A stretch of 56,612 bases of DNA, from the NCBI GenBank assembly GCA_005880615.1, contig VBID01000122.1, positions 1 through 56,612 on the forward strand. Reading direction: 5' to 3'. Shown in pieces: positions 1-13,743 of this stretch (position 1 is its first letter; each line of letters starts with the position of its first letter). The DNA comes from Chloroflexota bacterium (GTDB lineage: Bacteria; Chloroflexota; Dormibacteria; CF-121). The translations under genes were made by a program, and so were the position numbers. The notes beneath the pieces were generated by a model. The model made no database searches. It saw nothing but the letters and a program-made list of their open reading frames with translations, and had not been told where the DNA came from.

Positions 1-136
1 AGTCATAGAACAGAAACGGGCCGTAGCCCGAGCGCTCGATGCGCTTCAAGAATTGCTTGGGCATGATCTGGTCGGTGTCGACGTTGGCCCGGTCGAGTGG
101 TGCCATCCGACCCTGAATCGTGCGGACGGGGTCCAT
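1..136 (-). CDS. leuD: 3-isopropylmalate dehydratase small subunit, N-terminal part (cut by window edge)
   Basis: This is the first 45 codons of LeuD, the small (swivel-domain) subunit of isopropylmalate isomerase. With LeuC it converts 2-isopropylmalate to 3-isopropylmalate in leucine synthesis. The translation starts [20 protein letters not shown] and goes on [11 protein letters not shown], the typical LeuD N-terminus in which 'NVDTDQIIP' is the conserved block. The ATG at 136-134 shares one base with the leuC stop (TGATG), so the two are translationally coupled and last in a leuB-hom-leuC-leuD operon. The rest lies outside the window. It is too short for an ORF list, but the motif makes the call safe. 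Confidence 0.93.
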   Translation of the reverse strand, partial: MDPVRTIQGRMAPLDRANVDTDQIMPKQFLKRIERSGYGPFLFYD

Positions 137-1512
137 CAGCCGACCTCCCTCACATCGACGAAATGGCCGGCCAGCGCGGCGGCCGCGGCCATCGGCGGGC
201 TGACCAGGTGGGTGCGGCCCCCTCTTCCTTGGCGCCCTTCAAAGTTTCTATTGCTGGTCGAGGCGCAGCGCTCCCCCGGTGCCAGGATGTCGGGGTTCAT
301 GCCCAGGCACATCGAGCAGCCGGCGTCGCGCCACTCGAATCCGGCCTGGCGAAAGACGGCGTCCAGGCCCTCGGCCTCCGCCGCCGCCTTGACGGAGGCG
401 GACCCGGGGACAACCATGGCGCGCACCCGCGGGTGGACGTGCTTCCCCTTGAGCACGGCCGCGGCCACCCGCAGGTCTTCGATGCGGGCGTTGGTGCAGG
501 AGCCGATGAAGACCCGGTCGAGCGGAATGTCCTGGATGGCGGTCCCCGCCTCGAGCCCCATGTACGCCAGGGCTCGCGTGTCGCCCTCCCCCGTCGGTGC
601 GGGGACGCGCCCGGTCACCGGGACCGACTGGCCGGGGTTGGTTCCCCAGGTGACGTACGGCTCCAGCTGGGCGGCGTCGATGCGGACCTCACGATCGAAC
701 CTGGCGTCGGGATCCGTCGGCAGCCGGCGCCAGTCGTCCAGGGCCTCGTCCCAGGCGCGACCGGTGGGCGCGAAGGACCGTCCCTCCAGATAGGCGAAGG
801 TAACGTCGTCGGGCGCGATCATCCCGGCCCGGGCGCCCGCCTCGATGCTCATATTGCAGACGGTCATCCGTCCGGCCATGCCGAGGCTGCGGATGGTCGA
901 GCCACGGTACTCGATGATGTGACCCTGTCCGCCCGCCACGCCGATCCGGGCGATGATGCCCAGGACGACATCTTTGGCCGTCACGCCGCGGGGCAGGTCG
1001 CCATCAACCGTCAGGGCCATCTGTTTTGGTGATCGCTGGCGCATGGTCTGGGTGGCCAGGACGTGCTCGACCTCGGACGTCCCCACCCCGAAGGCGATGG
1101 CCCCCAGCGCGCCATGGGTGGAGGTGTGCGAGTCCCCGCAGACGATGAACAGGCCGGGCTGGGTCAGCCCCAGCTCGGGGCCGATGATGTGGACGATCCC
1201 CTGGCGGGCGCTGCCCATGCCGTAGAGCTGGATGCCCTCACGCCGGCAGTTATCTTCGAGCGCCTCCATCTGCCGCTGCGCGATCGGGTCGGCGGCGGCC
1301 CGACCGCCCTGGGTGGGCACATCGTGGTCCATGGTGGCCAGCGTCAGGTCCGGCCGGCGCACCCGGCGGCCGGCCAGCCGCAGGCTCTCGAAGGCCTGGG
1401 GCGAGGTGACCTCGTGGACCAGGTGCAGGTCGACGTAGAGCAGGTCCGGCTCGCCCGCTGCCGTCGCCACGACATGGCGCTGCCAGACCTTGGTCGCCAG
1501 GGTTTGCGGCAT
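136..1512 (-). CDS. leuC: 3-isopropylmalate dehydratase large subunit
   Basis: LeuC (458 aa) is the large, aconitase-type [4Fe-4S] subunit of isopropylmalate isomerase. The N-terminus carries the family block around [16 protein letters not shown], and the middle has [20 protein letters not shown], which binds substrate and is a family hallmark. The cluster cysteines are visible: one in [14 protein letters not shown] (around residue 340) and two in [11 protein letters not shown] (around residue 400). The length is normal for bacterial LeuC (about 420-470). It ends one base into leuD and begins 5 nt after the hom stop, so all are one operon. The frame is complete and no key residue is missing. 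Confidence 0.97.
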   Translation of the reverse strand: MPQTLATKVWQRHVVATAAGEPDLLYVDLHLVHEVTSPQAFESLRLAGRRVRRPDLTLATMDHDVPTQGGRAAADPIAQRQMEALEDNCRREGIQLYGMGSARQGIVHIIGPELGLTQPGLFIVCGDSHTSTHGALGAIAFGVGTSEVEHVLATQTMRQRSPKQMALTVDGDLPRGVTAKDVVLGIIARIGVAGGQGHIIEYRGSTIRSLGMAGRMTVCNMSIEAGARAGMIAPDDVTFAYLEGRSFAPTGRAWDEALDDWRRLPTDPDARFDREVRIDAAQLEPYVTWGTNPGQSVPVTGRVPAPTGEGDTRALAYMGLEAGTAIQDIPLDRVFIGSCTNARIEDLRVAAAVLKGKHVHPRVRAMVVPGSASVKAAAEAEGLDAVFRQAGFEWRDAGCSMCLGMNPDILAPGERCASTSNRNFEGRQGRGGRTHLVSPPMAAAAALAGHFVDVREVG

Positions 1513-1517
1513 TCAGC

Positions 1518-2546
1518 TTATGGTACGGAGGGGAAAGGCTCACCCGGCGGCCACGAACCCACCGGAGTCAGCGGCGCGCCGGCCAGCCGGGCCAGGGCGG
1601 CGCCCGCCATCGCCGGCGCATCGCGGGCGGCCCGGATTAGATCGGCAATGACCGCGCTGGCGGCGGCCTCCGGGCCGGCCCCCGCCCCCTGGAAGAAGAG
1701 CGGCCCGGCGGCTTGGGCGTCCACCCGAATGCCGTTCAGGGCCCCGCCCACCCGGGACAGGGGCTCGGCGGTGGGCAGGCTGCGCGGCCGGACATCGGCC
1801 TCGATTCCCGAGGCCACCGCCCGGGCGGCCGCAATCAGCTTGATGACCCGCCCCCGCCCCCGGGCCGCGCTCAGCTCCTGCGACGTGATGCCTCGGATGC
1901 CCACCCGGGGGATGGCGGCCACGTCGATGCGCCGGTGAAACGCCAGCATGACCAGGATGGCGAGCTTGGCCGCCGGGTCGTGGGCATCGACGTCGGCCGA
2001 CGGGTCGGCCTCGGCCAGCCCGGCCGCCTGGGCCTCGGCCAGCGCCGTCCCAAACTCGCGGCCCCCCGCCATCGCCTCCAGCAGCATGTTGGTGGTGCCG
2101 TTGAGGATGCCGCTGATCCCGGTGATGGTGTCCGCCGCCAGGTCGTCGGCGAGCGTTTCGACGATGGGGACGGCGCTGGCCACCGAGGCTTCGAACCGGA
2201 GCCGGCCCAGGCGGGCCAGCGCCGGACCGTGGGCGGCGATCACTTGCTTGTTGGCGGTGATGACCTGCAGACCGCGCGACAGTCCTCTTTCCAACAACGA
2301 ACGGGCCGGTTCGAGCCCACCGGCGACCTCGATCAGGGCGTCCAGCGACTTGTCGGCCATTAACGCGTCGGCCGAAACCAGCGGCGCGGGCGCGGTTCGG
2401 CCCTGGGGTCGCGCCACCGCGACGCCGACCAGCACCACCGGCCGGCCGGCCGCCTCGGAGATGGAGGGGCCTTCTGTGAGCCGCCGCGCCACTACTCCCC
2501 CCACGTGACCGAGACCGATCAGGCCTACCCGGAACTTGGCCGGCAT
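1518..2546 (-). CDS. hom: homoserine dehydrogenase
   Basis: This 342-aa enzyme reduces aspartate semialdehyde to homoserine with NAD(P)H, the branch point to threonine and methionine. The N-terminal Rossmann motif is GLIGLGHVGG (residues about 8-17). Family blocks include ITANKQVIAAHG, the substrate loop GILNGTTNMLLEAM and the catalytic segment EADPSADVDAHDPAAKLAIL with its Asp and Lys. It stops soon after the catalytic domain, so it lacks the C-terminal ACT domain found in longer Hom proteins (about 430 aa). From this I infer that it is not inhibited by threonine through an ACT domain. The gene sits between leuB (7 nt upstream) and leuC (5 nt downstream), which ties aspartate-family synthesis to leucine synthesis in one transcript. 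Confidence 0.95.
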   Translation of the reverse strand: MPAKFRVGLIGLGHVGGVVARRLTEGPSISEAAGRPVVLVGVAVARPQGRTAPAPLVSADALMADKSLDALIEVAGGLEPARSLLERGLSRGLQVITANKQVIAAHGPALARLGRLRFEASVASAVPIVETLADDLAADTITGISGILNGTTNMLLEAMAGGREFGTALAEAQAAGLAEADPSADVDAHDPAAKLAILVMLAFHRRIDVAAIPRVGIRGITSQELSAARGRGRVIKLIAAARAVASGIEADVRPRSLPTAEPLSRVGGALNGIRVDAQAAGPLFFQGAGAGPEAAASAVIADLIRAARDAPAMAGAALARLAGAPLTPVGSWPPGEPFPSVP

Positions 2547-2553
2547 TAATGCA

Positions 2554-3636
2554 CTAGAGGCGCTCCAGGATCGCCTGCGTCATGGCGGACGTGTTGAGAG
2601 CCTGGATACCGGGCCGGGCCAGGTCGGCGGTGCGCAGGCCGTCGGCGAGCGCCTTCGAAACGGCGCGTTCGATCGTGCCGGCCGCCGCTTCGGCATCGAG
2701 GGACCAGCGCAGGAGCAGTGCCACGCTGAGGATGGCGCCGATGGGATTGGCGATCCCCCGTCCCGCGATGTCGGGCGCCGAGCCGTGAATCGGCTCGTAG
2801 AGGCCGAGCGTGCCGGCACCCAGGCTGGCCGAGGGCAGCATCCCCAGCGACCCGACCAGCATGGAGGCCTCGTCTGTGAGCACGTCGCCAAACAGGTTCT
2901 CGGTGACGATGACGTCGAACTCGGCCGGCCGGCGGATGAGGGCCATGGCGAAGGCGTCGACCAGCATGTGGGTGACGCGCACCTGCGGGTAGCGCAACGC
3001 CATCCGATTCACGACGTCGCGCCACAGGCGTGAGGTCTCCAGCACGTTCGCCTTGTCGACCGAACAGAGCTTCCGGCGGCGGGTCATCGCCAGAGCGAAG
3101 GCGCGTTCGGCGATCCGCTCGATCTCCGCCGCCGAGTAGCGCATGGTGTCGACCGCGGCTTCGCCGCGCGCCGATGTGTAGCGCCGCTTGGGCCGGCTGA
3201 AGTAGAGCCCACCGGTCAGTTCCCGGACGACGATGAGATCAACGCCGGTGACCACCTCGGGGCGGAGGGTGGAGCTGTCGACCAGCGCCGGGTCGACCCG
3301 CACCGGGCGCAGGTTGGCGTACAGGCTGAGCGCCTTGCGCAAGCCCAGGATGGCCTCGCCCGGGCGGGCCTTCGCCAAGGCGTTGGCGTCGTCCCAGCGC
3401 GGGTCGCCCACCGCCCCGAACAGGATGGCCGCGGCGCGCTTGCACCGCTGCACGGTCTCGGGCCGGATGGCCACCCCGTAGGCGTCGATGGCCGCACCGC
3501 CCACGACGTCCGGGATCAGCTCGATGGGGATTTGATGCGTACGGGCCACCGCCTCCAGCACCTGGACGGCAGCGGCCGTCACCTCCACCCCGATCCCGTC
3601 GCCGGGAAGCACCACGATCTGCTGTGTTCGACTCAA
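2554..3636 (-). CDS. leuB: 3-isopropylmalate dehydrogenase
   Basis: LeuB oxidises and decarboxylates 3-isopropylmalate. The open frame runs far upstream antisense to proC, but family sequence begins at RTQQIVVLPGDGIGVEV, so I place the start at TTG 3636, giving 360 aa, the usual length. A GGAG lies about 10 nt before this TTG. Visible blocks are LPGDGIG (N-terminus), AILFGAVGDPRWD, LRKALSLYANLRPVR, the dehydrogenase segment DKANVLETSRLWR, and the NAD/metal-binding end with YEPIHGSAPDIAGRGIANP. The start is only 18 nt from that of the divergent proC, so its promoter must lie inside the 5' end of proC. It is the first gene of leuB-hom-leuC-leuD. Confidence 0.95.
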   Translation of the reverse strand: MSRTQQIVVLPGDGIGVEVTAAAVQVLEAVARTHQIPIELIPDVVGGAAIDAYGVAIRPETVQRCKRAAAILFGAVGDPRWDDANALAKARPGEAILGLRKALSLYANLRPVRVDPALVDSSTLRPEVVTGVDLIVVRELTGGLYFSRPKRRYTSARGEAAVDTMRYSAAEIERIAERAFALAMTRRRKLCSVDKANVLETSRLWRDVVNRMALRYPQVRVTHMLVDAFAMALIRRPAEFDVIVTENLFGDVLTDEASMLVGSLGMLPSASLGAGTLGLYEPIHGSAPDIAGRGIANPIGAILSVALLLRWSLDAEAAAGTIERAVSKALADGLRTADLARPGIQALNTSAMTQAILERL

Positions 3637-3640
3637 CCCG

Positions 3641-3646
3641 TACAAT
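3641..3646 (+). promoter_or_regulatory. -10 box (TACAAT) of a likely leaderless proC transcript
   Basis: TACAAT lies 8 nt before the proC ATG. With the usual 6-8 nt between -10 box and transcription start, the mRNA would begin at or next to the ATG. No good -35 is seen. The same spacing recurs at several genes in this window. Confidence 0.5.
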
Positions 3647-3654
3647 CTCCCGCT

Positions 3655-4524
3655 ATGAGCCCGCTGCGTGCCTCGACGCTTGGCGTGGTCGGCGCCGGCG
3701 TGATGGCTGAGGCCATGATCGCCGGGGTGTTGGAGCGAAAGCTCCTGTCGCCATCCGCCATCATAGCCAGCCATCCGCGGCCGGACCGGCGAGAGGCCCT
3801 CAAGCAGAAGTATGGGATCGAGGTCACCGAGCGCAACAGCGAGGCGGCCGCTCGGGGCGACATCGTGATGCTGGGCATCAAGCCCCAGGTCATGACTCGA
3901 GTGCTGGACGAGCTTCGCCCCTCCCTGGAGCAGGGCAAACTGGTGATCTCGATCATCGCCGGCGGCGCTACTGCGGCATTGCGAAAGGGGCTCGACCACG
4001 CGGCCATCGTGCGGGCCATGCCGAACACGCCGGCCCAGATCGGGCATGGGGTCACCGTCTGGTACGCGACCCCGGAGACCACGCCGGCCCAGCGGGAGCA
4101 GGCCAAGGCGCTGCTGGGCGCGCTCGGCCACGAGCAGCAGGTGGAGGACGAACGCTTCGTGGCCATGGCCACCGCGGTCAGCGGCACGGGTCCGACCTAC
4201 GTCTTCCTGGTGATGGAGGCGCTGATCGATACCGCGGTCCACCTGGGGTTCCCACGCCACGTCGCCCATGACCTGGTCCTGGAAACGCTGAAGGGATCGG
4301 TCGCCTTCGCCGAGCGCTCGGGCAAGCACCCCGCCCAGCTGCGCGACATGGTGACCTCGCCGGGCGGGACCTCGGCCGCGGCGCTGCACGAGCTCGAGCG
4401 CGGACGGCTCCGCACCGTGATGGCGGATGCGGTCTGGGCCGCCTACCGGCGCACCATCTCCCTGTCGCAGAGCCTCAGCGCCGGCAAGGATCCCGAGCCG
4501 ATGGCGCCCCGCGGGACAGACTAA
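3655..4524 (+). CDS. proC: pyrroline-5-carboxylate reductase
   Basis: ProC (289 aa) reduces pyrroline-5-carboxylate to proline. The start is chosen at the ATG giving MSPLRASTLGVVGAGVMAEA, where GVVGAGVMA is the Rossmann motif; the longer upstream frame overlaps leuB on the other strand. Family blocks are VMLGIKPQVM, VISIIAGGA, the signature RAMPNTPAQIGHGVT, and the C-terminal dimer/active-site segment DMVTSPGGTSAAALHELE, which corresponds to the PROSITE P5CR signature. The length is typical. It is divergent from leuB, with only 18 nt between starts. The next gene overlaps or closely follows its 3' end, so both may be cotranscribed. Confidence 0.96.
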   Translation: MSPLRASTLGVVGAGVMAEAMIAGVLERKLLSPSAIIASHPRPDRREALKQKYGIEVTERNSEAAARGDIVMLGIKPQVMTRVLDELRPSLEQGKLVISIIAGGATAALRKGLDHAAIVRAMPNTPAQIGHGVTVWYATPETTPAQREQAKALLGALGHEQQVEDERFVAMATAVSGTGPTYVFLVMEALIDTAVHLGFPRHVAHDLVLETLKGSVAFAERSGKHPAQLRDMVTSPGGTSAAALHELERGRLRTVMADAVWAAYRRTISLSQSLSAGKDPEPMAPRGTD

Positions 4525-5611
4525 CGTCGGGACCAAGCCACTTAGCCAGCGCGCGCTGAACCGCGCCTTGCTGGAGCGCCAGTGGCTGCTCCGTCGCCGC
4601 AGCGCGCCGGTCCCGGACGCCATCGAGCACCTCTGCGGCATGCAGGCACAGGTGCCCACCTCGCCCTACGTTGGGCTCTGGGCGCGTCTTTACGACTTCC
4701 ATCCCCAGGCCCTGGAAGACCTGATCACGACCCGGCGCGCCGTACGGCTGGCTCTCATGCGGTCGACCATCCACCTGGTGACCGCCCGCGACTGCCTTCG
4801 GCTCCGGCCGCTGTTCCAGGCCTTCCTGGAACGCGCCCTCCATACCGCCACACCGTTTGGCCGGCAGATGGTGGGAATAGACCTGACCGTGCTGGTGGCC
4901 GCAGCGCGGAAGGCGCTCGACGAACGACCCCGAACGCTTGCCGAGCTGGGGACGGTGCTGCACCAGCGCTGGCCCGATCGGGACCCGGCCTCCCTCGCAT
5001 ACGCCGTCCGCCACCTGGTGCCGCTGGTCCAGGTTCCACCCCGGGGCCTCTGGGGCCGAAGCGGCGCCGCGTGGTGCGCAACCGCGGAAACCTGGCTCGG
5101 CCGGCCGCTGCAGGCCAGGCCGTCGCTGGAGAAGCTGATCCTTCGCTACCTGGCCGCATTCGGCCCGGCGTCGGTCGGGGACATCCAGGCCTGGTCCGGC
5201 CTGCGGACGCTGCGACCGATCGTCGACCGACTGCGGCCGCAACTGCGCAGCCTGACGGACGCGGGCGGTCGCGAGCTGCTGGACGTGCCCGACGGGGTGC
5301 TGCCTGATCCCGACACCCCGGCTCCGCCGCGGTTCCTGCCTGAGTACGACAACCTGCTGCTGGCGCATGCCGACCGCACCCGCGTGGTGTCGGATCAGCA
5401 TCGCTCCGTGATTGGCTTCCGGACGCTCCTGGTCGATGGCCTGGTCAGGGCGACGTGGACGGTTGCGCGCCAGCCGGCGGCGGCCACCCTGACCGTGGAG
5501 TGCTTGACGCCACTCCGAAAGGTCGAGCGCACCGCGGTCGAGAAGGAAGGGACCCGGCTCCTGGCTTTCGTGGCCCCGCAGGCCACGCGCCGCGAGATTC
5601 GATTCGTGTAG
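4427..5611 (+). CDS. winged-helix DNA-binding domain protein (HTH_42 family)
   Basis: The conserved sequence begins at about residue 39 (LSQRALNRALLERQWLL, then AIEHLCGMQAQVPTSPYVGL) and runs to the end. This is the HTH_42 (PF06224) family pattern, with RSTIHLVTARDCL, the winged-helix part around LAAFGPASVGDIQAWSGL, and the C-terminal block FLPEYDNLLLAHADR. Proteins of this broad family include the crosslink glycosylase YcaQ, but most members, like this one, have no proven role. The start is unsettled: ATG 4427 overlaps proC by 98 nt, while the first other usual start (TTG 4568) would cut into the conserved N-terminus. A second family member is at 45440-46657. Family confidence is high; function is unknown. 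Confidence 0.82.
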   Translation: MRSGPPTGAPSPCRRASAPARIPSRWRPAGQTNVGTKPLSQRALNRALLERQWLLRRRSAPVPDAIEHLCGMQAQVPTSPYVGLWARLYDFHPQALEDLITTRRAVRLALMRSTIHLVTARDCLRLRPLFQAFLERALHTATPFGRQMVGIDLTVLVAAARKALDERPRTLAELGTVLHQRWPDRDPASLAYAVRHLVPLVQVPPRGLWGRSGAAWCATAETWLGRPLQARPSLEKLILRYLAAFGPASVGDIQAWSGLRTLRPIVDRLRPQLRSLTDAGGRELLDVPDGVLPDPDTPAPPRFLPEYDNLLLAHADRTRVVSDQHRSVIGFRTLLVDGLVRATWTVARQPAAATLTVECLTPLRKVERTAVEKEGTRLLAFVAPQATRREIRFV

Positions 5612-5647
5612 AAAAACGAAAAGGGCCACCCCAACGGGGGTGGCCCT
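5612..5647 (-). terminator. intrinsic terminator of the rpoBC transcript
   Basis: A perfect 11-bp stem (AGGGCCACCCC / GGGGTGGCCCT) with loop of four bases lies just after the rpoC stop. On the minus strand it is followed by TTTTCGTTTTTC, the U-rich tail of a Rho-independent terminator. The convergent HTH_42 gene ends at 5611, so the hairpin may serve both sides. Confidence 0.85.
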
Positions 5648-5661
5648 CTGTCGTCTGAGCT

Positions 5662-9927
<4,266 letters not shown>

Positions 9928-9937
9928 GAATTACCTC

Positions 9938-12900
9938 TTACGGAACCAGTGGATTCTGTGAGCGGGCGGCCGACCAATCGGATTCGTCGATCTCGTCGCG
10001 TTCCAGGTTGATGCCCAGGTCGAGCGGCATCTCGGAGATGTCGTCCTCGCTGAGCAGCACCTGCTTCTGGCCATCGGACTGGATCTCGACACCGAGCGCC
10101 AGGCCTTCCAGCTCCTTGACCAGCACCCGGAAGGACTCCGGGATCCCGGCTTCCAGCGTGTTCTCGCCCTTGACGATGGCCTCGTAGGCCTTCACCCGGC
10201 CCACGATGTCGTCGGACTTGACGGTCAGGATCTCCTGCAGGATGTGGGAGGCGCCGTAGGCTTCCAGCGCCCAGACCTCCATCTCGCCGAAGCGCTGCCC
10301 GCCGAATTGGGCCTTGCCGCCCAGCGGCTGCTGGGTGACCAGCGAGTATGGACCCGTCGAGCGGGCGTGGATCTTGTCTTCGACCAGGTGGGCCAGCTTC
10401 ATCATGTAGATGTAGCCGACCGTGACCGGGTGGTCGAACGGCTCGCCATGCCGGCCATCGCGCAGCGTGTTCTTGCCCGACATCGGCAACCCGGCCTTGC
10501 CCAGCTGCTCCTCGATGAACTCTTCGGAGGCGCCGTCGAACACTGGCGTGGCGACCTTCAGGCCCATCGCGTGCGCGGCCCAACCCAGGTGGGTCTCCAG
10601 GACCTGCCCCAGGTTCATCCGGCTGGGCACCCCGAGGGGGTTGAGGACGATCTCGACCGGCGTCCCATCCGGCATGTAGGGCATGTCCTCCACCGGCAGG
10701 ATGCGGGCGATGACGCCCTTGTTCCCGTGGCGGCCGGCCATCTTGTCGCCCTGGGCGATCTTGCGCTTCTGGGCGACGTAGACCCGGACCAGCTCGTTGA
10801 CGCCCGGCGCCAGCTCGTCCTTGGTCTCGCGGCTGAAGATCTTAACGTCGACCACGATCCCGCGCTCGCCGTGGGGCACGCGCAGGGAGGAGTCGCGGAC
10901 CTCGCGGGCCTTCTCGCCGAAGATGGCACGCAACAGGCGTTCCTCGGCCGAGAGCTCGGACTCGCCCTTGGGGGTGATCTTGCCCACCAGGATGTCGCCG
11001 GGATGCACCTCGGCGCCGATGTAGATGATGCCGCGCTCATCCAGGTTCTTCAGCGTCTCGTCGCTGACGTTCGGGATGTCGCGGGTGATCTCTTCGGGGC
11101 CCAGCTTGGTGTCGCGAGCCTCGATCTCGTACTCCTCAATGTGGATGGAGGTGTACTTGTCCTCGCGGACCACGGACTCCGAAATCAGGATGGCGTCCTC
11201 GTAGTTGTAGCCCTCCCAGGGCATGAATGCCACCAGGATGTTGCGGCCCAGCGCCAGCTCACCCTCCGAGGTGGCGGGCCCGTCGGCCAGCACGGTGCCG
11301 GCCTCGACGTGGGTGCCGGCTTCCACCAGCACCCGCTGGGAGAGGCAGGTGCCCTGGTTGGAGCGGACGAACTTGTGGATCGAGTACCACTCCTCCGGGG
11401 TCCCATCATCGGGCTTGAAGAGCACGCCAAATTCCTTCTTGGAACTCTCCGGGCCGCCGCCGGTCCCTGCCGGCGCCGGCGCCGCGCAGGACACCACGGT
11501 CCCGGCTTTGCGGGCGACGATCATCTCCCCGGAGTCCTTGGCCGCCGCCACCTCCATGCCGGTGCCGACGATGGGCGGTTCGGTGACCATCAAGGGCACC
11601 GCCTGGCGCTGCATGTTGGAACCCATCAACGCCCGGTTGGCGTCGTCGTGCTCCAGGAAGGGGATCAGCGCGGTGGCCACGCTCACGGTTTGCTTGGGCG
11701 ACACGTCCATGTACTCGATCCGCTCCACCGGCGACACCAGGAAGTGGTTCTTGGTGCGGGCCGTGGTGCGCTCTTCCAGGAAGTTGCCGTCGGCGTCCAC
11801 GGGGGCGTTGGCCTGGGCCACGATCCACTTGTCTTCCTCGTCGGCGGCCAGGAACTGGATCTCGGCGCTGACCCAGGGCTTGATCCGGATGTCACCGGCC
11901 TTGGCCTTGACCAGCTGGTCCGCCAGATCGCGATCGAGCACCTGCCCCGCCTTGACCAGCTTGGCCTTGCGGTTGGCGGGATCCGTCACGTCCTCGGTCA
12001 CCGTGCGGCCGGCCAGCCGGTCGCGGTAGTCGCGGGTGGCGGGCATGGCGTTGTACACCCGCCGGAACGGGGTTTCGATAAAGCCGTACTCGTTGACCCG
12101 GGCGAACGTCGCCAGGGAGCCGATCAGGCCGATGTTCGGGCCTTCCGGGGTTTCGATGGGGCAGATCCGGCCGTAGTGCGAGTGGTGAACGTCCCGGACG
12201 TCGAAGCCGGCCCGCTCCCGCGACAGACCACCCGGCCCCAGGGCCGAGAGGCGGCGCTTGTGGGTGAGCTCGGCCAGGGGGTTGGTTTGGTCCATGAACT
12301 GGGACAGCTGGCTGGACCCGAAGAACTCCTTGATGGCGGCTACCACCGGCCGGGCGTTGATCAGGCTGGCCGCGGTCACGGTGGCCGCGTCGGTGATGGT
12401 CATCCGTTCCTTGATGATCCGTTCCATCCGGATCAGGCCCATCCGGAACTGGTTCTGGAGCAGCTCGCCCACCGCCCGCACCCGGCGGTTGCCCAGGTGG
12501 TCGATGTCGTCCGGCTCCCCGCGCCCGTTGTTGAGCTCGATGAGCTTGCGGATGATGGCCAGGAAATCGTCGTTGGAGAGGGTGCGGACGTTCATGTCCG
12601 TGCCCAGGCCCAGCCGGCGGTTCAGCTTGAACCGGCCGACCTTGGACAGGTCGAAGCGCCGGGCGTTGAAGAACAGGGCGCTCAGCAGGGAGCGGGCGTT
12701 CTCCACCGTTGGCGGGTCACCCGGCCGGATCTTCTTGTACATCTCGATCAGGGCGTCGTTGACGTCCGTCGAGACGTCCTTCTCCAGCGTGGACTCGATG
12801 AACCGGTGATCCGGGTTGTTGTCCACGTCGGCGAAGAGCCGCTTGATCTCGTCGTTGGAGCCGTAGCCGAGGGCGCGCACCAGGGTGGTGACCGGGATCT

Positions 12901-13477
12901 TCCGCTTGCGGTCGATCTTGACGGTGAGCACGTCCTTGCCCGAGGTCTCGATCTCCAGCCAGGCGCCCCGGTTGGGAATGAGCTTGGCGGCGTACAGCAT
13001 CCGGCCGGACGCCCGGTCCTCGGCCGAGGTGAAGTAGATGCCCGGCGACCGCACCAGCTGGGAGACGACCACCCGCTCGGTGCCGTTGATGATGAAGGTG
13101 CCTTCCTCGGTCATGATCGGGAAGTCGCCCATGAACACCTCGGATTCCTTGATCTCGCCGGCGTTCTCGCCGGTTTTGATGGTCAGCCGAGTGTTGATCC
13201 GCAGGGGGGCCGCGTAGGTCATGTCCCGGTTGCGGCACTCTTCCTTGTCGAACTTGGGCAGCCCGAACTCGTAGTCCAGGAACTTCAGCTCATAGTTCTT
13301 GGTCGTGTAGTCAGTGATCGGGTTGATCTCTTCGAAGAGCTCCCGCAGGCCCTCCCGCTTGAACCAGGCGAACGAGCGCAGCTGGGTATCGATCAGGTTG
13401 GCGACGGGGAGCATTTCCGGGATTCGGCCGTAGTTGATCCGACGACCGTTCACGGGCGGAGCCGGCGCTTGGACCAT
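9938..13477 (-). CDS. rpoB: DNA-directed RNA polymerase subunit beta
   Basis: RpoB (1179 aa) is the beta subunit of RNA polymerase. Typical blocks run in order: the N-terminal lobe with [19 protein letters not shown], the rifampicin region at about residues 388-418 ([15 protein letters not shown], then [14 protein letters not shown]), [16 protein letters not shown], the [12 protein letters not shown] block, [13 protein letters not shown] and the C-terminal [20 protein letters not shown]. In the rifampicin pocket the residues equal to E. coli D516, H526 and S531 are D396, H406 and S411, the sensitive form. It starts at ATG with AAAGGAG about 10 nt upstream. It has its own promoter at 13.57-13.60 kb because a trpB-type gene separates it from rplL. 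The very large open frame on the other strand is only its shadow. Confidence 0.99.
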   Translation of the reverse strand: MVQAPAPPVNGRRINYGRIPEMLPVANLIDTQLRSFAWFKREGLRELFEEINPITDYTTKNYELKFLDYEFGLPKFDKEECRNRDMTYAAPLRINTRLTIKTGENAGEIKESEVFMGDFPIMTEEGTFIINGTERVVVSQLVRSPGIYFTSAEDRASGRMLYAAKLIPNRGAWLEIETSGKDVLTVKIDRKRKIPVTTLVRALGYGSNDEIKRLFADVDNNPDHRFIESTLEKDVSTDVNDALIEMYKKIRPGDPPTVENARSLLSALFFNARRFDLSKVGRFKLNRRLGLGTDMNVRTLSNDDFLAIIRKLIELNNGRGEPDDIDHLGNRRVRAVGELLQNQFRMGLIRMERIIKERMTITDAATVTAASLINARPVVAAIKEFFGSSQLSQFMDQTNPLAELTHKRRLSALGPGGLSRERAGFDVRDVHHSHYGRICPIETPEGPNIGLIGSLATFARVNEYGFIETPFRRVYNAMPATRDYRDRLAGRTVTEDVTDPANRKAKLVKAGQVLDRDLADQLVKAKAGDIRIKPWVSAEIQFLAADEEDKWIVAQANAPVDADGNFLEERTTARTKNHFLVSPVERIEYMDVSPKQTVSVATALIPFLEHDDANRALMGSNMQRQAVPLMVTEPPIVGTGMEVAAAKDSGEMIVARKAGTVVSCAAPAPAGTGGGPESSKKEFGVLFKPDDGTPEEWYSIHKFVRSNQGTCLSQRVLVEAGTHVEAGTVLADGPATSEGELALGRNILVAFMPWEGYNYEDAILISESVVREDKYTSIHIEEYEIEARDTKLGPEEITRDIPNVSDETLKNLDERGIIYIGAEVHPGDILVGKITPKGESELSAEERLLRAIFGEKAREVRDSSLRVPHGERGIVVDVKIFSRETKDELAPGVNELVRVYVAQKRKIAQGDKMAGRHGNKGVIARILPVEDMPYMPDGTPVEIVLNPLGVPSRMNLGQVLETHLGWAAHAMGLKVATPVFDGASEEFIEEQLGKAGLPMSGKNTLRDGRHGEPFDHPVTVGYIYMMKLAHLVEDKIHARSTGPYSLVTQQPLGGKAQFGGQRFGEMEVWALEAYGASHILQEILTVKSDDIVGRVKAYEAIVKGENTLEAGIPESFRVLVKELEGLALGVEIQSDGQKQVLLSEDDISEMPLDLGINLERDEIDESDWSAARSQNPLVP

Positions 13478-13566
13478 GAGACAGTGACTCCTTTAGATGA
13501 AGGGGAAGGTGGGCAAACCGGTAGTGCTGCAGGCGCGGAAAGGCCACCCAGCCAGCACGACCGCTA

Positions 13567-13596
13567 ATCCTAGCACGGTGGTATACCCACCGTCAA
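13567..13596 (-). promoter_or_regulatory. rpoB promoter with palindromic spacer
   Basis: On the minus strand a -35 TTGACG (13596-13591), an 18-bp spacer and a -10 TAGGAT (13572-13567) form a good sigma-A promoter about 90 nt before rpoB. The spacer and -35 end hold a palindrome, CGGTGG-GTATA-CCACCG, placed where a repressor or activator could sit. Confidence 0.75.
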
Positions 13597-13613
13597 GCAC
13601 GCACAAACCTGCC

Positions 13614-13658
13614 TCGCGAAGCGCCAGCTTCGCGAAAGGCCCGCAGCTCCCTGCGGGC
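13614..13658. other. two adjacent perfect stem-loops between trpB and rpoB
   Basis: The first hairpin has a 9-bp stem TCGCGAAGC / GCTTCGCGA (13614-13635, loop GCCA). The second has an 8-bp stem GCCCGCAG / CTGCGGGC (13639-13658, loop CTCC). They lie just upstream of the rpoB promoter and after trpB. Without a long U-run they may slow or end trpB transcription, or be a repeat remnant. Confidence 0.45.
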
Positions 13659-13743
13659 GGCTACCGGTCAGGCGTCAAATCGAAGGAAATCAGACTAATC
13701 GGAGGGATATTACCACGGTCCCCCCAGGTGAGGGTAGGGGTCC

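Noticed and set aside
1063-1938. Open frames antisense to leuC and hom
   Set aside because: Shadows of real genes; no motifs.
3637-4659. Upstream 341 codons of the frame that contains leuB
   Set aside because: Antisense to proC, with no family sequence before RTQQIVVLPGDGIG; the real leuB begins near 3636.
10244-13567. 1107-codon open frame antisense to rpoB
   Set aside because: Its product is His/Gly/Arg/Val-rich with no family motif, and it mirrors rpoB codon by codon; it is a shadow caused by high GC.
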